Origin: Desulfovibrio sp. Huiquan2017
Lineage (GTDB): Bacteria > Desulfobacterota > Desulfovibrionia > Desulfovibrionales > Desulfovibrionaceae
NCBI RefSeq assembly: GCF_017351175.1
Contig: NZ_JAFMPN010000023.1
Coordinates: 1-58,510 of the forward strand
Length of the DNA stretch: 58,510 nucleotides
Reading direction: 5' to 3'
Of the stretch, positions 1 to 10,347 are shown one piece after another. The notes below the pieces were generated by a model that saw nothing but the letters and a program-made list of their open reading frames with translations, had not been told where the DNA came from and searched no databases. Positions within the stretch are counted from its first letter, which is position 1, and each line of letters begins with the position of its first letter. The position numbers and the translations under genes are program-made.

Positions 1-143
1 AGCCGCCTACGGGCTCTTGGGTCCGCTTCCGCGCGGCAGCAACAACAGCGCAGTTTTTGCTTCCTTTTTTCTGCGCCAGCAAAAAAGGAAGTCGCCGGAA
101 AGGCGAAACAACAACGTAAGGAGGACAACCCGAAGCCCCGGCG
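1..143 (-). repeat. Truncated inverted copy (C) of the ~280-bp dispersed repeat
   Basis: Read on the minus strand, this stretch matches the two copies near the right end of the window: the CTCCTTAC-TTGTTGTTTCGCC block, then an 11-bp-arm hairpin (arms at 60-70 and 81-91), then the AAGAGCCCGTAGGCGGC block. The window edge cuts it inside that last block, so the second half lies outside. Short open frames over it are frames of the repeat, not credible genes. The match is seen directly; any role is unknown. Confidence 0.85.
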
Positions 144-322
144 CGGAGGCGCGGTCCAACCTTCCGTCAGCAAACCAATTTCCACCACCGCATGGGCGCG
201 AACAAAACCTTCGCGCCCCGCCCAGGCCCACCGCCTGGCGATATCCCTCTTTTTAGGGAGCACGCTTTATTTTTTTTATCGGAATTGCTACGCAGAACCA
301 AACCCCGACCAAGGAGTCGCCC
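144..322. other. Intergenic region before the DUF3089 gene
   Basis: No credible gene. An A/T-rich run around 265-295 could hold the promoter of the downstream gene, and an AAGGAG ribosome-binding site at 311-316 precedes its ATG at 323. I cannot assign -35 and -10 boxes with confidence. Confidence 0.5.
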
Positions 323-1321
323 ATGCGTTTTATTCGGACCGGAATGCTTTCCCTGTTGATTTGCCTGGCCCTGGCGGGCGCCGCGATGGCCGCCGACACC
401 TCCGATGCGGCCGAATGCGTGCCCGCCTGCCCCGACTACGCGCAGGGAGTGAGCTGGGCTTCGCTGCCGGACAATCCGGACAAGGCCGTGGACGTGTTCT
501 ACGTCTATCCGACCATCTATCCCAAGACCTCGCCATTGAACATGGACGTCTTCAACAGCGGACTTCGGGCCGACGTGCAGGGGCTGCTCAAGGCGCAGGC
601 CGGGGTCTACTCGTCCTCGGCCAACCTGTTCGCGCCCTATTACCGCCAGGTGTCCTTCGCGGCCCTCGATCCGAAACAGGACATGACCCTGAACCGCTAC
701 TTCCGCATCGGGGCCGACGACGTGCACCGCGCCTTCGACTACTATCTGAATTTTCTCAGCGGCGGCCGCCCGTTCATTCTGGCCGCGCACAGCCAGGGAT
801 CAGTGGTCATGCTCGATCTCCTGCGCAGCCGGTTCAAGGACCCGGCCTTGCAAAAGAGGCTCGTGGCCGCCTACGTCATCGGCTATTCCGTGACCCGCGA
901 GGATCTGGAAAAGTACCCGTGGATCAAGCCCGCGCAGGGGGCCGACGATATCGGGGTGGTGGTGTCCTGGAACACCCAGGCGCCGGGGGCCGTCGGGTCG
1001 CCCGTGCTGCGGCCGGGAGCCATCTGCATCAACCCGCTCAACTGGAAGACCGACGGAACCATGGCCGACAAGAACCTGAACCTGGGCGCAGTCTTCTTCG
1101 ACGACTTCAAGGGCAAGGTCCTGCGCGAGGTCCCGCAATACACCGGGGCGCGCGTCAACCTTGAGAACGGAGCCCTGGAGACCGTGCCGCCGGACAAGCT
1201 GGTCATCGGGCATTTTCCGCCCGGCGTGCTGCACAAGTTCGACTACGCCTTCTGGTACCGGAATATTGAACACAACGTGCGGACGCGCATCGACGCGTAT
1301 TTGCAGCGCAACGGTTCCTAG
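323..1321 (+). CDS. Secreted DUF3089-family alpha/beta hydrolase (lipase-like)
   Basis: A 332-residue protein with a Sec signal peptide (about residues 1-23, ending AGAAMA). The mature part has the features of the DUF3089 lipase-like family: an early VDVFYVYPTIY segment and a nucleophile elbow AHSQGS near residue 155, with the Ser as probable nucleophile. A late His in VIGHFPPG or another nearby may complete a triad; that is inference. It should act in the periplasm or outside on an ester or lipid, but the substrate cannot be read from sequence. The start is fixed by AAGGAG 7 bases upstream. It stands alone between a repeat and the lactate-oxidation pair. Confidence 0.85.
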   Translation: MRFIRTGMLSLLICLALAGAAMAADTSDAAECVPACPDYAQGVSWASLPDNPDKAVDVFYVYPTIYPKTSPLNMDVFNSGLRADVQGLLKAQAGVYSSSANLFAPYYRQVSFAALDPKQDMTLNRYFRIGADDVHRAFDYYLNFLSGGRPFILAAHSQGSVVMLDLLRSRFKDPALQKRLVAAYVIGYSVTREDLEKYPWIKPAQGADDIGVVVSWNTQAPGAVGSPVLRPGAICINPLNWKTDGTMADKNLNLGAVFFDDFKGKVLREVPQYTGARVNLENGALETVPPDKLVIGHFPPGVLHKFDYAFWYRNIEHNVRTRIDAYLQRNGS

Positions 1322-1344
1322 GGCGGACGGGGACGGGGACGCCA

Positions 1345-1373
1345 TTGACAGCCGGGGAGCGCGCTCGTAGGTT
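1345..1373 (+). promoter_or_regulatory. Candidate promoter giving a leaderless mRNA
   Basis: TTGACA (1345-1350), a 17-bp spacer and TAGGTT (1368-1373). The expected transcription start, about 7 bases past the -10 box, falls on or next to the ATG at 1380. No Shine-Dalgarno sequence precedes that ATG. The -35 is perfect; the -10 keeps only the TAnnnT positions. Confidence 0.4.
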
Positions 1374-1379
1374 CGCCCC

Positions 1380-2768
1380 ATGCCGCAATACGCCAAGTCT
1401 CTGACCGACGCCCACCGGGCGTTTTTGACCGATCTGTTCCCTGGCGACGGATGCGTGCTCGACGCCGAGCCGCTCAGCGCCTTTTCCACGGATGCCAGCC
1501 GCAACCGGTCCATGCCCTGGGCGGTGGTCCGTCCCGAATGCCGCGAACAGGTGGCGGAACTCCTGCGCTGGGCCGACCTGGAACGCATGCCCATCTACCC
1601 TCGGGCGCGGGCCACGGGCCAGGTGGGCAACACCGTGCCGCTTCTGCATGGGGTGACCGTCTCCCTGCTCCGCATGAACCGGATCATCGACATCGACGAG
1701 CGGGACTTCGCCGCCGAAGTCGAGCCCGGGGTGATCACCTCGGATTTCCAGGCGGCGTGCGCCGGGAAGCGGCTCTTCTACCCGCCGGACCCGGCCAGCG
1801 TGAAAATCTCCACCATGGGCGGGAATATCTCCACCTGCGCGGGCGGCCTGCGGGCCGTCAAATACGGCGTGACCCGCGACTGGGTCCTCGGCGTGGAGGC
1901 CGTCCTGCCCGGCGGCCGGATCCTGCGCATGGGCGGCCGGGCCCACAAGGACGTGGTCGGCCTGGACCTCAAGCGCCTCTTCGTGGGCGCGGACGGCAAG
2001 CTCGGGCTGATCTCCCGGGCCGTGGTCAAGCTCATTCCCCTGCCCGAGACCTCCAGCTCGGTCCTGGTGGGCTTCGCCGATCTGGCCGGGGCCATGGACG
2101 GAGCCATGGCTGTGTTCGGGGCCGGACTGTTGCCCTGCGCCTGTGAATTCATGGACGCGACCACGATCAAGGCCGTGCGTCTGGGCGGGGACATACCCCT
2201 GGCCCCGGCGGCGCGGGCCGCGTTGCTTTTCAAGTTCGACGGCACGCGCGAGGGCGTGGCCGCCGAGGTCCGGCGGCTTGAGGATGCGCTGCGTCCCGTG
2301 GCCCCGGTCTCCGTCGAGGTAGGCGAGGGCGAGGCCGAGGAGGCCGTCTGGGCCGCGCGCCGCGACATCTCGCCGGGCTCCTATCGACTCCGTCCCGACA
2401 AGCTTTCCGAGGACCTGGCCGTGCCGCGCGGCCGTGTGCCCGAATTGGTGGACATCGCCCAGGAAGCGGGGCGGGCTGCCGGGCTGCCCGTGCTTTGCTA
2501 CGGGCATCTCGGCGACGGCAACATCCATACCAACATCATGCACGACGCGTCCCGGCCCGAGGAGGTCCGTGCCGCGCATCAGGTCAAGGAGCGGTTGTTT
2601 CGGGCCGCTGTGGAACTGGGCGGAACCATCTCGGGCGAGCACGGCACCGGCCTGACCAAAGCCTCCTTCGTGCCCGAGCAGCTCGGTCCGGACCAGCTCC
2701 AGCTCATGGAGAGCGTGCGCCGCGTCTTCGACCCCCACGAGATCATGAACCCCGGCAAAGGGTGGTAG
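1380..2768 (+). CDS. FAD-binding oxidoreductase, GlcD / D-lactate dehydrogenase type
   Basis: A 462-residue flavoprotein. The N-terminal half is a PCMH-type FAD-binding domain with the YPRARATGQVGN pyrophosphate loop (about residue 75) and DPASVKISTMGGNIST (about 137). The C-terminal half is the FAD-linked oxidase domain with the metal/substrate segments GHLGDGNIHTN and SGEHGTG. The family oxidises 2-hydroxy acids (D-lactate, glycolate). The next gene, 7 bases on, is a GlcF-type Fe-S protein, so the two probably form one membrane-associated complex passing electrons to menaquinone or other carriers. Lactate is the obvious substrate in a sulfate reducer, but glycolate cannot be excluded. Confidence 0.88.
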   Translation: MPQYAKSLTDAHRAFLTDLFPGDGCVLDAEPLSAFSTDASRNRSMPWAVVRPECREQVAELLRWADLERMPIYPRARATGQVGNTVPLLHGVTVSLLRMNRIIDIDERDFAAEVEPGVITSDFQAACAGKRLFYPPDPASVKISTMGGNISTCAGGLRAVKYGVTRDWVLGVEAVLPGGRILRMGGRAHKDVVGLDLKRLFVGADGKLGLISRAVVKLIPLPETSSSVLVGFADLAGAMDGAMAVFGAGLLPCACEFMDATTIKAVRLGGDIPLAPAARAALLFKFDGTREGVAAEVRRLEDALRPVAPVSVEVGEGEAEEAVWAARRDISPGSYRLRPDKLSEDLAVPRGRVPELVDIAQEAGRAAGLPVLCYGHLGDGNIHTNIMHDASRPEEVRAAHQVKERLFRAAVELGGTISGEHGTGLTKASFVPEQLGPDQLQLMESVRRVFDPHEIMNPGKGW

Positions 2769-2775
2769 GGCGGTC

Positions 2776-3918
2776 ATGTCCGACAGCATCCGCGAACACG
2801 TTTCCCACTGTATCCTGTGCGGCAAGTGCCTTCAGGCCTGTCCTCTGTTGCGGGCCACGGGCCGCGAGGAGCTGGGCCCGCGCTCCAAGTCAGACCTCTG
2901 CCGGGTCCTGGCCGAGGACCCGGACAAGCTCTCCGAGACGGACGCCGCCAAACTGGCCGGACTCTGCCTGGGCTGCGGGCGGTGCCGTGAGGTCTGCTCC
3001 CAGGGCCAGGACGTGCCCGGCCTGGTGGCTGCCCTGCGGGGGGCGCACCCCGATTTCAGGTCATGGCTGTGGAAGACCTGGCTGACCCGAGCCCGGCAAC
3101 TCTGGTCGCCCGGCTCCAAGGCCGCCGCCCTCATTCCCGAGCGGTTCCGCACCGAAAAGCTCGGCCCCATGCTCAAGATGCTCGCGGGCATGACCGGCGG
3201 GCCGGGGTTGGACCCCTTCCTGACGCCCGAGGTCTTCCCGGACACGTATCGCGGCGAGAAGCTGCTTCTGTTCGCGGGCTGCACGGCCAACTATGTCCAG
3301 GGCCGCTGGCTCATGGCCGCCCTGAAGCTGCTGGACGGCCTGGGCGCGGCGGTCCTGCCCGGGCACTTCGACTGTTGCGGCTCGGGCCTCAAGGGGGCGG
3401 GGTTCGGCGACGAGGCAGACAAGATGGCCGAGCACAACGTGGCGGTCTGGCGCGAGGCCGGACGGCCGCGCGTGGCCGTGTTCTGCGCCTCCTGCCTGGC
3501 CGGGCTGCGGGCTTACGACCGGTTTGAATCCGAGGCGGAAAAGGCGCGGTGGGTCGACTCCCTCCTGCCTCTGTCGGTCGCTGTACGGGATATTGAATTC
3601 ATGATATCCGATAATGCGCCGGAGCGGCTCGGCTACCATCACCCGTGCCACGCGGGCAAGGACGACCCGGACCGCGCCTTGATTCGGGCGGTTCTGGGGA
3701 GTCGGCTGGCCGCATCCACGGACAGGGAATGTTGCGGCTTCGGCGGGGTCATGCGTCTGGCCGCGCCCGGCTTGACCGAGCCGGTCAACCGGCAGTGCTG
3801 GGAGGCGCTTCGCGGCGCGGACATGGTCCTTTCGGGCTGTTCCGCTTGCCTGGCCCAGCTCTCGGCTACCGCCCCGGATTCTGTTGAGGTGGGCCACTGG
3901 CTTGAAATCATAAGGTAG
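2776..3918 (+). CDS. (Fe-S)-binding subunit, GlcF / heterodisulfide-reductase-like CCG protein
   Basis: A 380-residue protein with two N-terminal [4Fe-4S] motifs, CILCGKCLQACP (about residues 13-24) and CLGCGRCREVC (about 65-75), then two CCG domains with DCCGSG near residue 199 and ECCGFGG near 317. This is the standard GlcF/LldE-like layout: electrons pass from the flavoprotein encoded just upstream through the clusters to a membrane carrier. No membrane span is evident. The 7-bp gap to the flavoprotein gene implies one transcript. Confidence 0.88.
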   Translation: MSDSIREHVSHCILCGKCLQACPLLRATGREELGPRSKSDLCRVLAEDPDKLSETDAAKLAGLCLGCGRCREVCSQGQDVPGLVAALRGAHPDFRSWLWKTWLTRARQLWSPGSKAAALIPERFRTEKLGPMLKMLAGMTGGPGLDPFLTPEVFPDTYRGEKLLLFAGCTANYVQGRWLMAALKLLDGLGAAVLPGHFDCCGSGLKGAGFGDEADKMAEHNVAVWREAGRPRVAVFCASCLAGLRAYDRFESEAEKARWVDSLLPLSVAVRDIEFMISDNAPERLGYHHPCHAGKDDPDRALIRAVLGSRLAASTDRECCGFGGVMRLAAPGLTEPVNRQCWEALRGADMVLSGCSACLAQLSATAPDSVEVGHWLEIIR

Positions 3919-3923
3919 ATTAT

Positions 3924-4817
3924 ATGTCGGACAAGATTTCGCCGTGGGCTGTCGCCCGGGAGGCCGTGGTCCTGAGCTGGCGGCGTAAGTGGACGTTTTT
4001 CGGACTGTCGCTGGTCGTCCTCGCGCCGATGCTGGCGGTCATGGGCTTGGCGAGTTCCTGGCGCGGTCCGGGCGTGGCTCTGGCGTTTTGCCTCCACATC
4101 CTGGCGTCGCTCTTCTTGATGACCACGGCCAACCATCTGGCCGTGACCATGCAGCGCGGGGCTGGCGCGGCCCTGCCGCATCCCTTCTGGCCGACCATGG
4201 GCCGGGTCTTTGTCCGGGGGCTGGTCCTCGTGGCCGTGGTCTTCGGCGTCCTGCTTGTGGCCGGAATTCCGATAGGCGCCCTGGCCTATTCGTCCCTGTC
4301 CCATGACTCCGCCGGTCCGGCCGGGCTGAGTCCGGCCCTGTTTGCGCTGTTCGCCATTGCGGGGAGCGTCGTCTATGCCTTTCTCTTCGGTCTGTTCCTG
4401 CGGCTCATGGTCATGATTCCCGGCGCGGCCGTGGGCCGCGTGGTCGGGGTGCGCGAAGCCTTGGCCCTGACCCGGGGCCACGCCTGGCGCATGTTCTGGT
4501 CCACAATGATCGTGGCGCTGCCGGTCATGATCCTGACCGGGCTCTTCGAGGTCTTCATCGCCACTTCCGCCACGGACGGCGAGATTGGCGCGGGCGTCAT
4601 CCTGCTGTTTCTTTTCCTGCTGGTCTTCGACCTGTTCGTCTGGATCGTCATGCTGGTTATGAACGCGGTCTGGTACGAGAAGCTGTGCCTGCGGATGCAT
4701 ACCGCCCGGGACGGTTCCGGGCCCGCGTTTGCCTTCGCGCCCGCGCCCGACCCGCGCGCCGGTTCCGGTGTGGGGCCCTATGCGGACCTGCCCGACGACA
4801 TGACCGGCGGAAAATAG
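3924..4817 (+). CDS. Integral membrane protein of unknown function (about 6 TM)
   Basis: A 297-residue hydrophobic protein with about six membrane segments (near residues 18-40, 48-75, 92-120, 130-158, 190-215 and 225-250), a basic N-terminus and an Ala/Pro-rich cytoplasmic tail. It starts 5 bases after the Fe-S gene and is followed after 3 bases by another membrane protein with a similar layout. Both end their last membrane span with a related W-Y-E-K/R-L signature, so they may be distant paralogues. Location after the hydroxy-acid oxidation pair suggests co-transcription, not a proven shared function. I do not recognise the family. Confidence 0.75.
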   Translation: MSDKISPWAVAREAVVLSWRRKWTFFGLSLVVLAPMLAVMGLASSWRGPGVALAFCLHILASLFLMTTANHLAVTMQRGAGAALPHPFWPTMGRVFVRGLVLVAVVFGVLLVAGIPIGALAYSSLSHDSAGPAGLSPALFALFAIAGSVVYAFLFGLFLRLMVMIPGAAVGRVVGVREALALTRGHAWRMFWSTMIVALPVMILTGLFEVFIATSATDGEIGAGVILLFLFLLVFDLFVWIVMLVMNAVWYEKLCLRMHTARDGSGPAFAFAPAPDPRAGSGVGPYADLPDDMTGGK

Positions 4818-4820
4818 CCC

Positions 4821-5672
4821 GTGTCGGGCGTCCCCTGGTTCCTGCGCCTGGAGGCGGTGTGGAATAGCGATTGGCGGCAGGTCGCCGGGGCGCTTCGCGA
4901 TGCCCAGCGTCATGTCGGCGCCCACCCGTTGTCCTTCGGCGGCTTTGTCCTGGCATGGCTCGTACCGCTGCTGCCCTGGACGGCCTGGCTGCCGGTATCC
5001 TTTTTTCTGCAATCCGGGGAGTCCCGAACGTCCCTGGCGCTCGTCGTCTGGGCCCATTCCTTCTGTGCCCTGGCGGTCGAGGCGGCGATCTGCCTGTTCC
5101 TGTTTCGGCAATATGTCCTCGCGGTCCGGGGCGGCGGGGAGGCGCTTTTCGCAAAAGGCCTGCGGCGATGGGGCCGGAGCCTGCCGTTTTTCTTGGGCGC
5201 ATATGCCGTCCATTGGGGGGCGGGTATGGCCCTGGCTCTGTCGCTTCCCCTGTTTTCTGCGCCGGAAGCGGGACTCTCGTGGGCTGTGATGACCTTGAAA
5301 TGGCAATTGGTGGAATTTTTCGCACGCCTGCCCGTGTTCTGGATCGTCTGCCGGTTCGGCGGCGCACCGGGGGCGGTCGCCGCGGGGGACGATCCGGCCA
5401 TGCGGCGGGCCTGGGGGATGACCGCCGGGCGCACTCGCGTCCTCCTGTACACCTGCCTGCTGTGGTTCCTGGTGCAACGCACCCTGCCCGGCTTCGCCGT
5501 TTTCCCCCTATATGAGCTGGCGGGCCGGGCCCTGTCCGTTCCGGTGGATTGGCTGTTCTGGTTCCGGCAGCTGTACGCGGCGGCCGTGTGGGCGTTTTTC
5601 ACGTTGGTCGGCGCGGCCTGGTACGAACGGTTGCGTCCGTCGGAGCCTGGGGCGGAATCGCCGCGCGCGTAA
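4821..5672 (+). CDS. Integral membrane protein of unknown function, partner of the preceding gene
   Basis: A 283-residue protein starting at GTG 4821, 3 bases after the previous stop, so probably translationally coupled. It has about six hydrophobic segments, including VLAWLVPLLPWTAWLPVSFF and SLPFFLGAYAVHWGAGMALA. The C-terminal WYERL echoes WYEKL of the neighbour. A long interdomain stretch holds Arg-rich loops typical of cytoplasmic sides. Function is unknown; pairing with the neighbour suggests a heteromeric membrane complex (inference). The start could also be a few codons later, since no strong ribosome-binding site is visible inside the previous gene. Confidence 0.7.
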   Translation: MSGVPWFLRLEAVWNSDWRQVAGALRDAQRHVGAHPLSFGGFVLAWLVPLLPWTAWLPVSFFLQSGESRTSLALVVWAHSFCALAVEAAICLFLFRQYVLAVRGGGEALFAKGLRRWGRSLPFFLGAYAVHWGAGMALALSLPLFSAPEAGLSWAVMTLKWQLVEFFARLPVFWIVCRFGGAPGAVAAGDDPAMRRAWGMTAGRTRVLLYTCLLWFLVQRTLPGFAVFPLYELAGRALSVPVDWLFWFRQLYAAAVWAFFTLVGAAWYERLRPSEPGAESPRA

Positions 5673-5771
5673 CCGTATTTCCCGTCCTGCCCGGCCCTTT
5701 TACGCCCGGCCCGCTTTATGCTATTCCTGTCCGCGCCGGGGCAAAAGAGGGTTTGTCACGCGATTGTCGCG

Positions 5772-5799
5772 TTGACTTTCCCTTTTCCGACTTTATCAT
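5772..5799 (+). promoter_or_regulatory. Candidate sigma-70 promoter of secA
   Basis: TTGACT (5772-5777), a 16-bp spacer and TATCAT (5794-5799), about 60 bases ahead of the secA ATG. This is the only good -35/-10 pair seen in the 187-bp gap upstream of secA. Confidence 0.5.
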
Positions 5800-5859
5800 G
5801 CGTTACAGCGTCCGCGGCCGCGCATTCCGGCCGCCAAAGATTTCCTGGAGAATCCATAC

Positions 5860-8406
<2,547 letters not shown>

Positions 8407-8432
8407 TCCCCGGGCGCGGCATGCCGCTATTC

Positions 8433-8470
8433 AGACCCGGCCCGGCGCACGCCGCGCCGGGTCTTTTTTT
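8433..8470 (+). terminator. Rho-independent terminator after secA
   Basis: AGACCCGG and CCGGGTCT form a stem around a further GC-rich inner helix, followed directly by seven or more T residues. It lies 26 bases past the secA stop. Confidence 0.85.
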
Positions 8471-8530
8471 GCGCTCCGAACGGGCTGGGCGTTCTTGCCT
8501 TCGCCCGGGCGACGGTGTATCCCACGCGGC

Positions 8531-9463
8531 ATGTTCCGCGCCCTCGCCATTCTTCTGATATTGCTCTGCAGCGCGCCCTGCGCCCTGGCCGACACCAGTC
8601 TGACCATGGGCGACGAGCCCGGTTTTCTGCTGGCCGCGCCCAGCAATGTGAACCAGAACCTGCAATTGCAAGGGGACATGAGCTGGGTGGGCGAAGCGGA
8701 TTTCTCCAACGGCCTGGGTCGCGTGTCCGTGACCAGCGCCTCCATCTCCGCAGATTACTACATCTTTCATCTGTCCTACACACTCGACGACTTCCAGTGG
8801 ACCGGAAAATCCGAGTTGGGCCGCCGGTTCGACTCCGGGTCCGCGGTCACTCCGTGGGAGTCGCTTCAGAACGTCACCGCTCAAGCCAGGATGTTCAACA
8901 ACCGGTTGGGGGACAATTGGCGGTACTGGTTCAACGGGGAAGTGGACGCCTCCTACGAGAAGACCCTCCCGGGGGCCCTGGGCGTGGGTTTCGACGGCGG
9001 CGTGGCCTATGACTTTTGGGACGGCTGGATGCTCGGCATCACCGCCCGGACCGTGGCCCTGTCGGCCCTGAGCCGCGACCTGTTCGGCGATGTGGAGTTC
9101 GGCCTGGCCGTGGCCGTGTCGCAGAAGACCCTGCGCCGGACGCTCCAATCCGTGGGCCTGATCAAGGACGGCAAGTCGGGCTCGGAAAACATCGGCCTGA
9201 ACTTCGCCCTTACCACCCAGGACAAGACCTATCGGCTGGCCTCGGACAATCCGCTCTACAGCAACGGCTATCTCGGCGTGGTTCACTCCAAGGTCGGCGT
9301 TTACCTGGACTACCTGCCCAACAAGGCCCTGACCTTCAGCATCGGGCCTGAATATCATTATAATCGGAAGTACAAGCTGTACAACAAGACGGGGTCGTAC
9401 AAGTCGTCTCACGACCTGGACAACGCGCTGGGCGGCTACGCCCGGATTCTCTGGCGGTTCTGA
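8531..9463 (+). CDS. Predicted outer-membrane beta-barrel protein
   Basis: A 310-residue protein with a signal peptide (about residues 1-20, cleaved after CALA). The mature part is rich in alternating aromatic/polar strands, such as YYIFHLSYTL, GWMLGITARTVAL and KVGVYLDYLP, and ends in Phe (ARILWRF), the usual outer-membrane sorting signal. I do not recognise a named family; a small porin-like or DUF-type barrel is likely. The start at ATG 8531 was chosen because it begins the signal peptide; the frame stays open further upstream through the secA terminator, which is not plausible as coding. Confidence 0.72.
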   Translation: MFRALAILLILLCSAPCALADTSLTMGDEPGFLLAAPSNVNQNLQLQGDMSWVGEADFSNGLGRVSVTSASISADYYIFHLSYTLDDFQWTGKSELGRRFDSGSAVTPWESLQNVTAQARMFNNRLGDNWRYWFNGEVDASYEKTLPGALGVGFDGGVAYDFWDGWMLGITARTVALSALSRDLFGDVEFGLAVAVSQKTLRRTLQSVGLIKDGKSGSENIGLNFALTTQDKTYRLASDNPLYSNGYLGVVHSKVGVYLDYLPNKALTFSIGPEYHYNRKYKLYNKTGSYKSSHDLDNALGGYARILWRF

Positions 9464-9469
9464 CCGGAA

Positions 9470-9727
9470 TCAGTCCGTTGGAGCGAGTTGCTCGCCGCCC
9501 CCGGTTCCCATCCGCCAACGGGCCGCGTCGGCTGGCTCGGAACCGCTGCCGAGGACCTTGCGGGCCAGGGTCCAGACTTCGTCCATCTCCCCGGGGGTGA
9601 GGGCATAGCCCCGATCCAGGATATAGGCCTCCAGGGCAGGCCGGTCCTGAATGGTCATGGCTTCGCGGATCATCTCCTGGTCGGCCAGGGCGTCGCCCAT
9701 CAGCCGCGATAGTTCGTCTCTGCTCAT
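9470..9727 (-). CDS. Small protein resembling a Nif11-type / NHLP leader domain
   Basis: An 85-residue protein preceded by GGAGG 7 bases from the ATG. Residues 1-60 follow the pattern of Nif11-like leader domains: a helix of acidic and Leu residues, a central D, then D-R-G-Y-x-L-T-x-G-E-M. That domain serves as the leader of some modified peptides but also occurs alone. The remaining 25 residues are Gly/Ala/Pro-rich and lack Cys, and no maturase or transporter gene is adjacent, so a peptide natural product is unlikely from this evidence. It lies 13 bases downstream of creA on the same strand, so the two are probably one operon. The family call is tentative. Confidence 0.55.
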   Translation of the reverse strand: MSRDELSRLMGDALADQEMIREAMTIQDRPALEAYILDRGYALTPGEMDEVWTLARKVLGSGSEPADAARWRMGTGGGEQLAPTD

Positions 9728-9740
9728 GGTAGGTCCTCCG

Positions 9741-10253
9741 TCACTTCACCTTGACACAGGTGATGCTGTTCTTGGGCGAACCCTCGACGATGCGGTCGCT
9801 GTAGACCATATAGACGAGGACGTCCCGTTTCTGATCGTAGAACCGGACCACCTGCATGGATTTGAAGACCAGAGAGGTGCCCTTCTTGAAGACCTTTTCG
9901 CCGTCGGACTTGCCGTTTTTGACCCGTTCGGGCACGTGGATGTCGCCGGTGGCCAGGCACATGATCGAGGCGTCGGACGGGTCCTCCGCCACGCCGATCA
10001 TGCCCTTGACCCCGCCTTTGCGCGCCCGGCTCAGGTAGCAGGTCACGCCGTCCACGTCCGGGTCGTCGAAGGCTTCCAGCATGATGTCGTCGTCCCTGGA
10101 GAACATGTGGAAGACCGTGTCCACGCTGCCGATGACCTCCGACGCCACGGGTGCGGGAAATACCGCACACAGGAGCAGGGCGAGCAGGAGCGTGCGGATC
10201 GTCCCGGTCCACCGTCTTTTCCGGCGAGTCTTAAGAAAGTCTAGAGTACTCAT
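9741..10253 (-). CDS. creA: CreA family protein
   Basis: A 170-residue protein. After a basic N-terminus and a hydrophobic signal-like stretch (about residues 18-38) it carries the conserved CreA core: [20 protein letters not shown] [38 protein letters not shown] and [19 protein letters not shown] segments. CreA is a widespread periplasmic protein of uncertain role, originally named in the E. coli creABCD region; no creBCD is present here. No ribosome-binding site precedes the ATG at 10253, so the true start may be a little further in. Confidence 0.93.
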   Translation of the reverse strand: MSTLDFLKTRRKRRWTGTIRTLLLALLLCAVFPAPVASEVIGSVDTVFHMFSRDDDIMLEAFDDPDVDGVTCYLSRARKGGVKGMIGVAEDPSDASIMCLATGDIHVPERVKNGKSDGEKVFKKGTSLVFKSMQVVRFYDQKRDVLVYMVYSDRIVEGSPKNSITCVKVK

Positions 10254-10347
10254 TCGAATTGCCTATCAATACAAGTTCAAGAAAGCAAGAATGATTATTC
10301 TCATCCGATTCTTGACCTCGGCGGGCCGATAGTGTGGAGTAGGGCCG

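Noticed and set aside
1203..2825. Long minus-strand open frame opposite the lactate-type dehydrogenase gene
   Set aside because: High GC keeps the antisense frame open. The product is Gly/His/Arg/Asp-rich without domains, while the plus strand encodes a recognisable enzyme.
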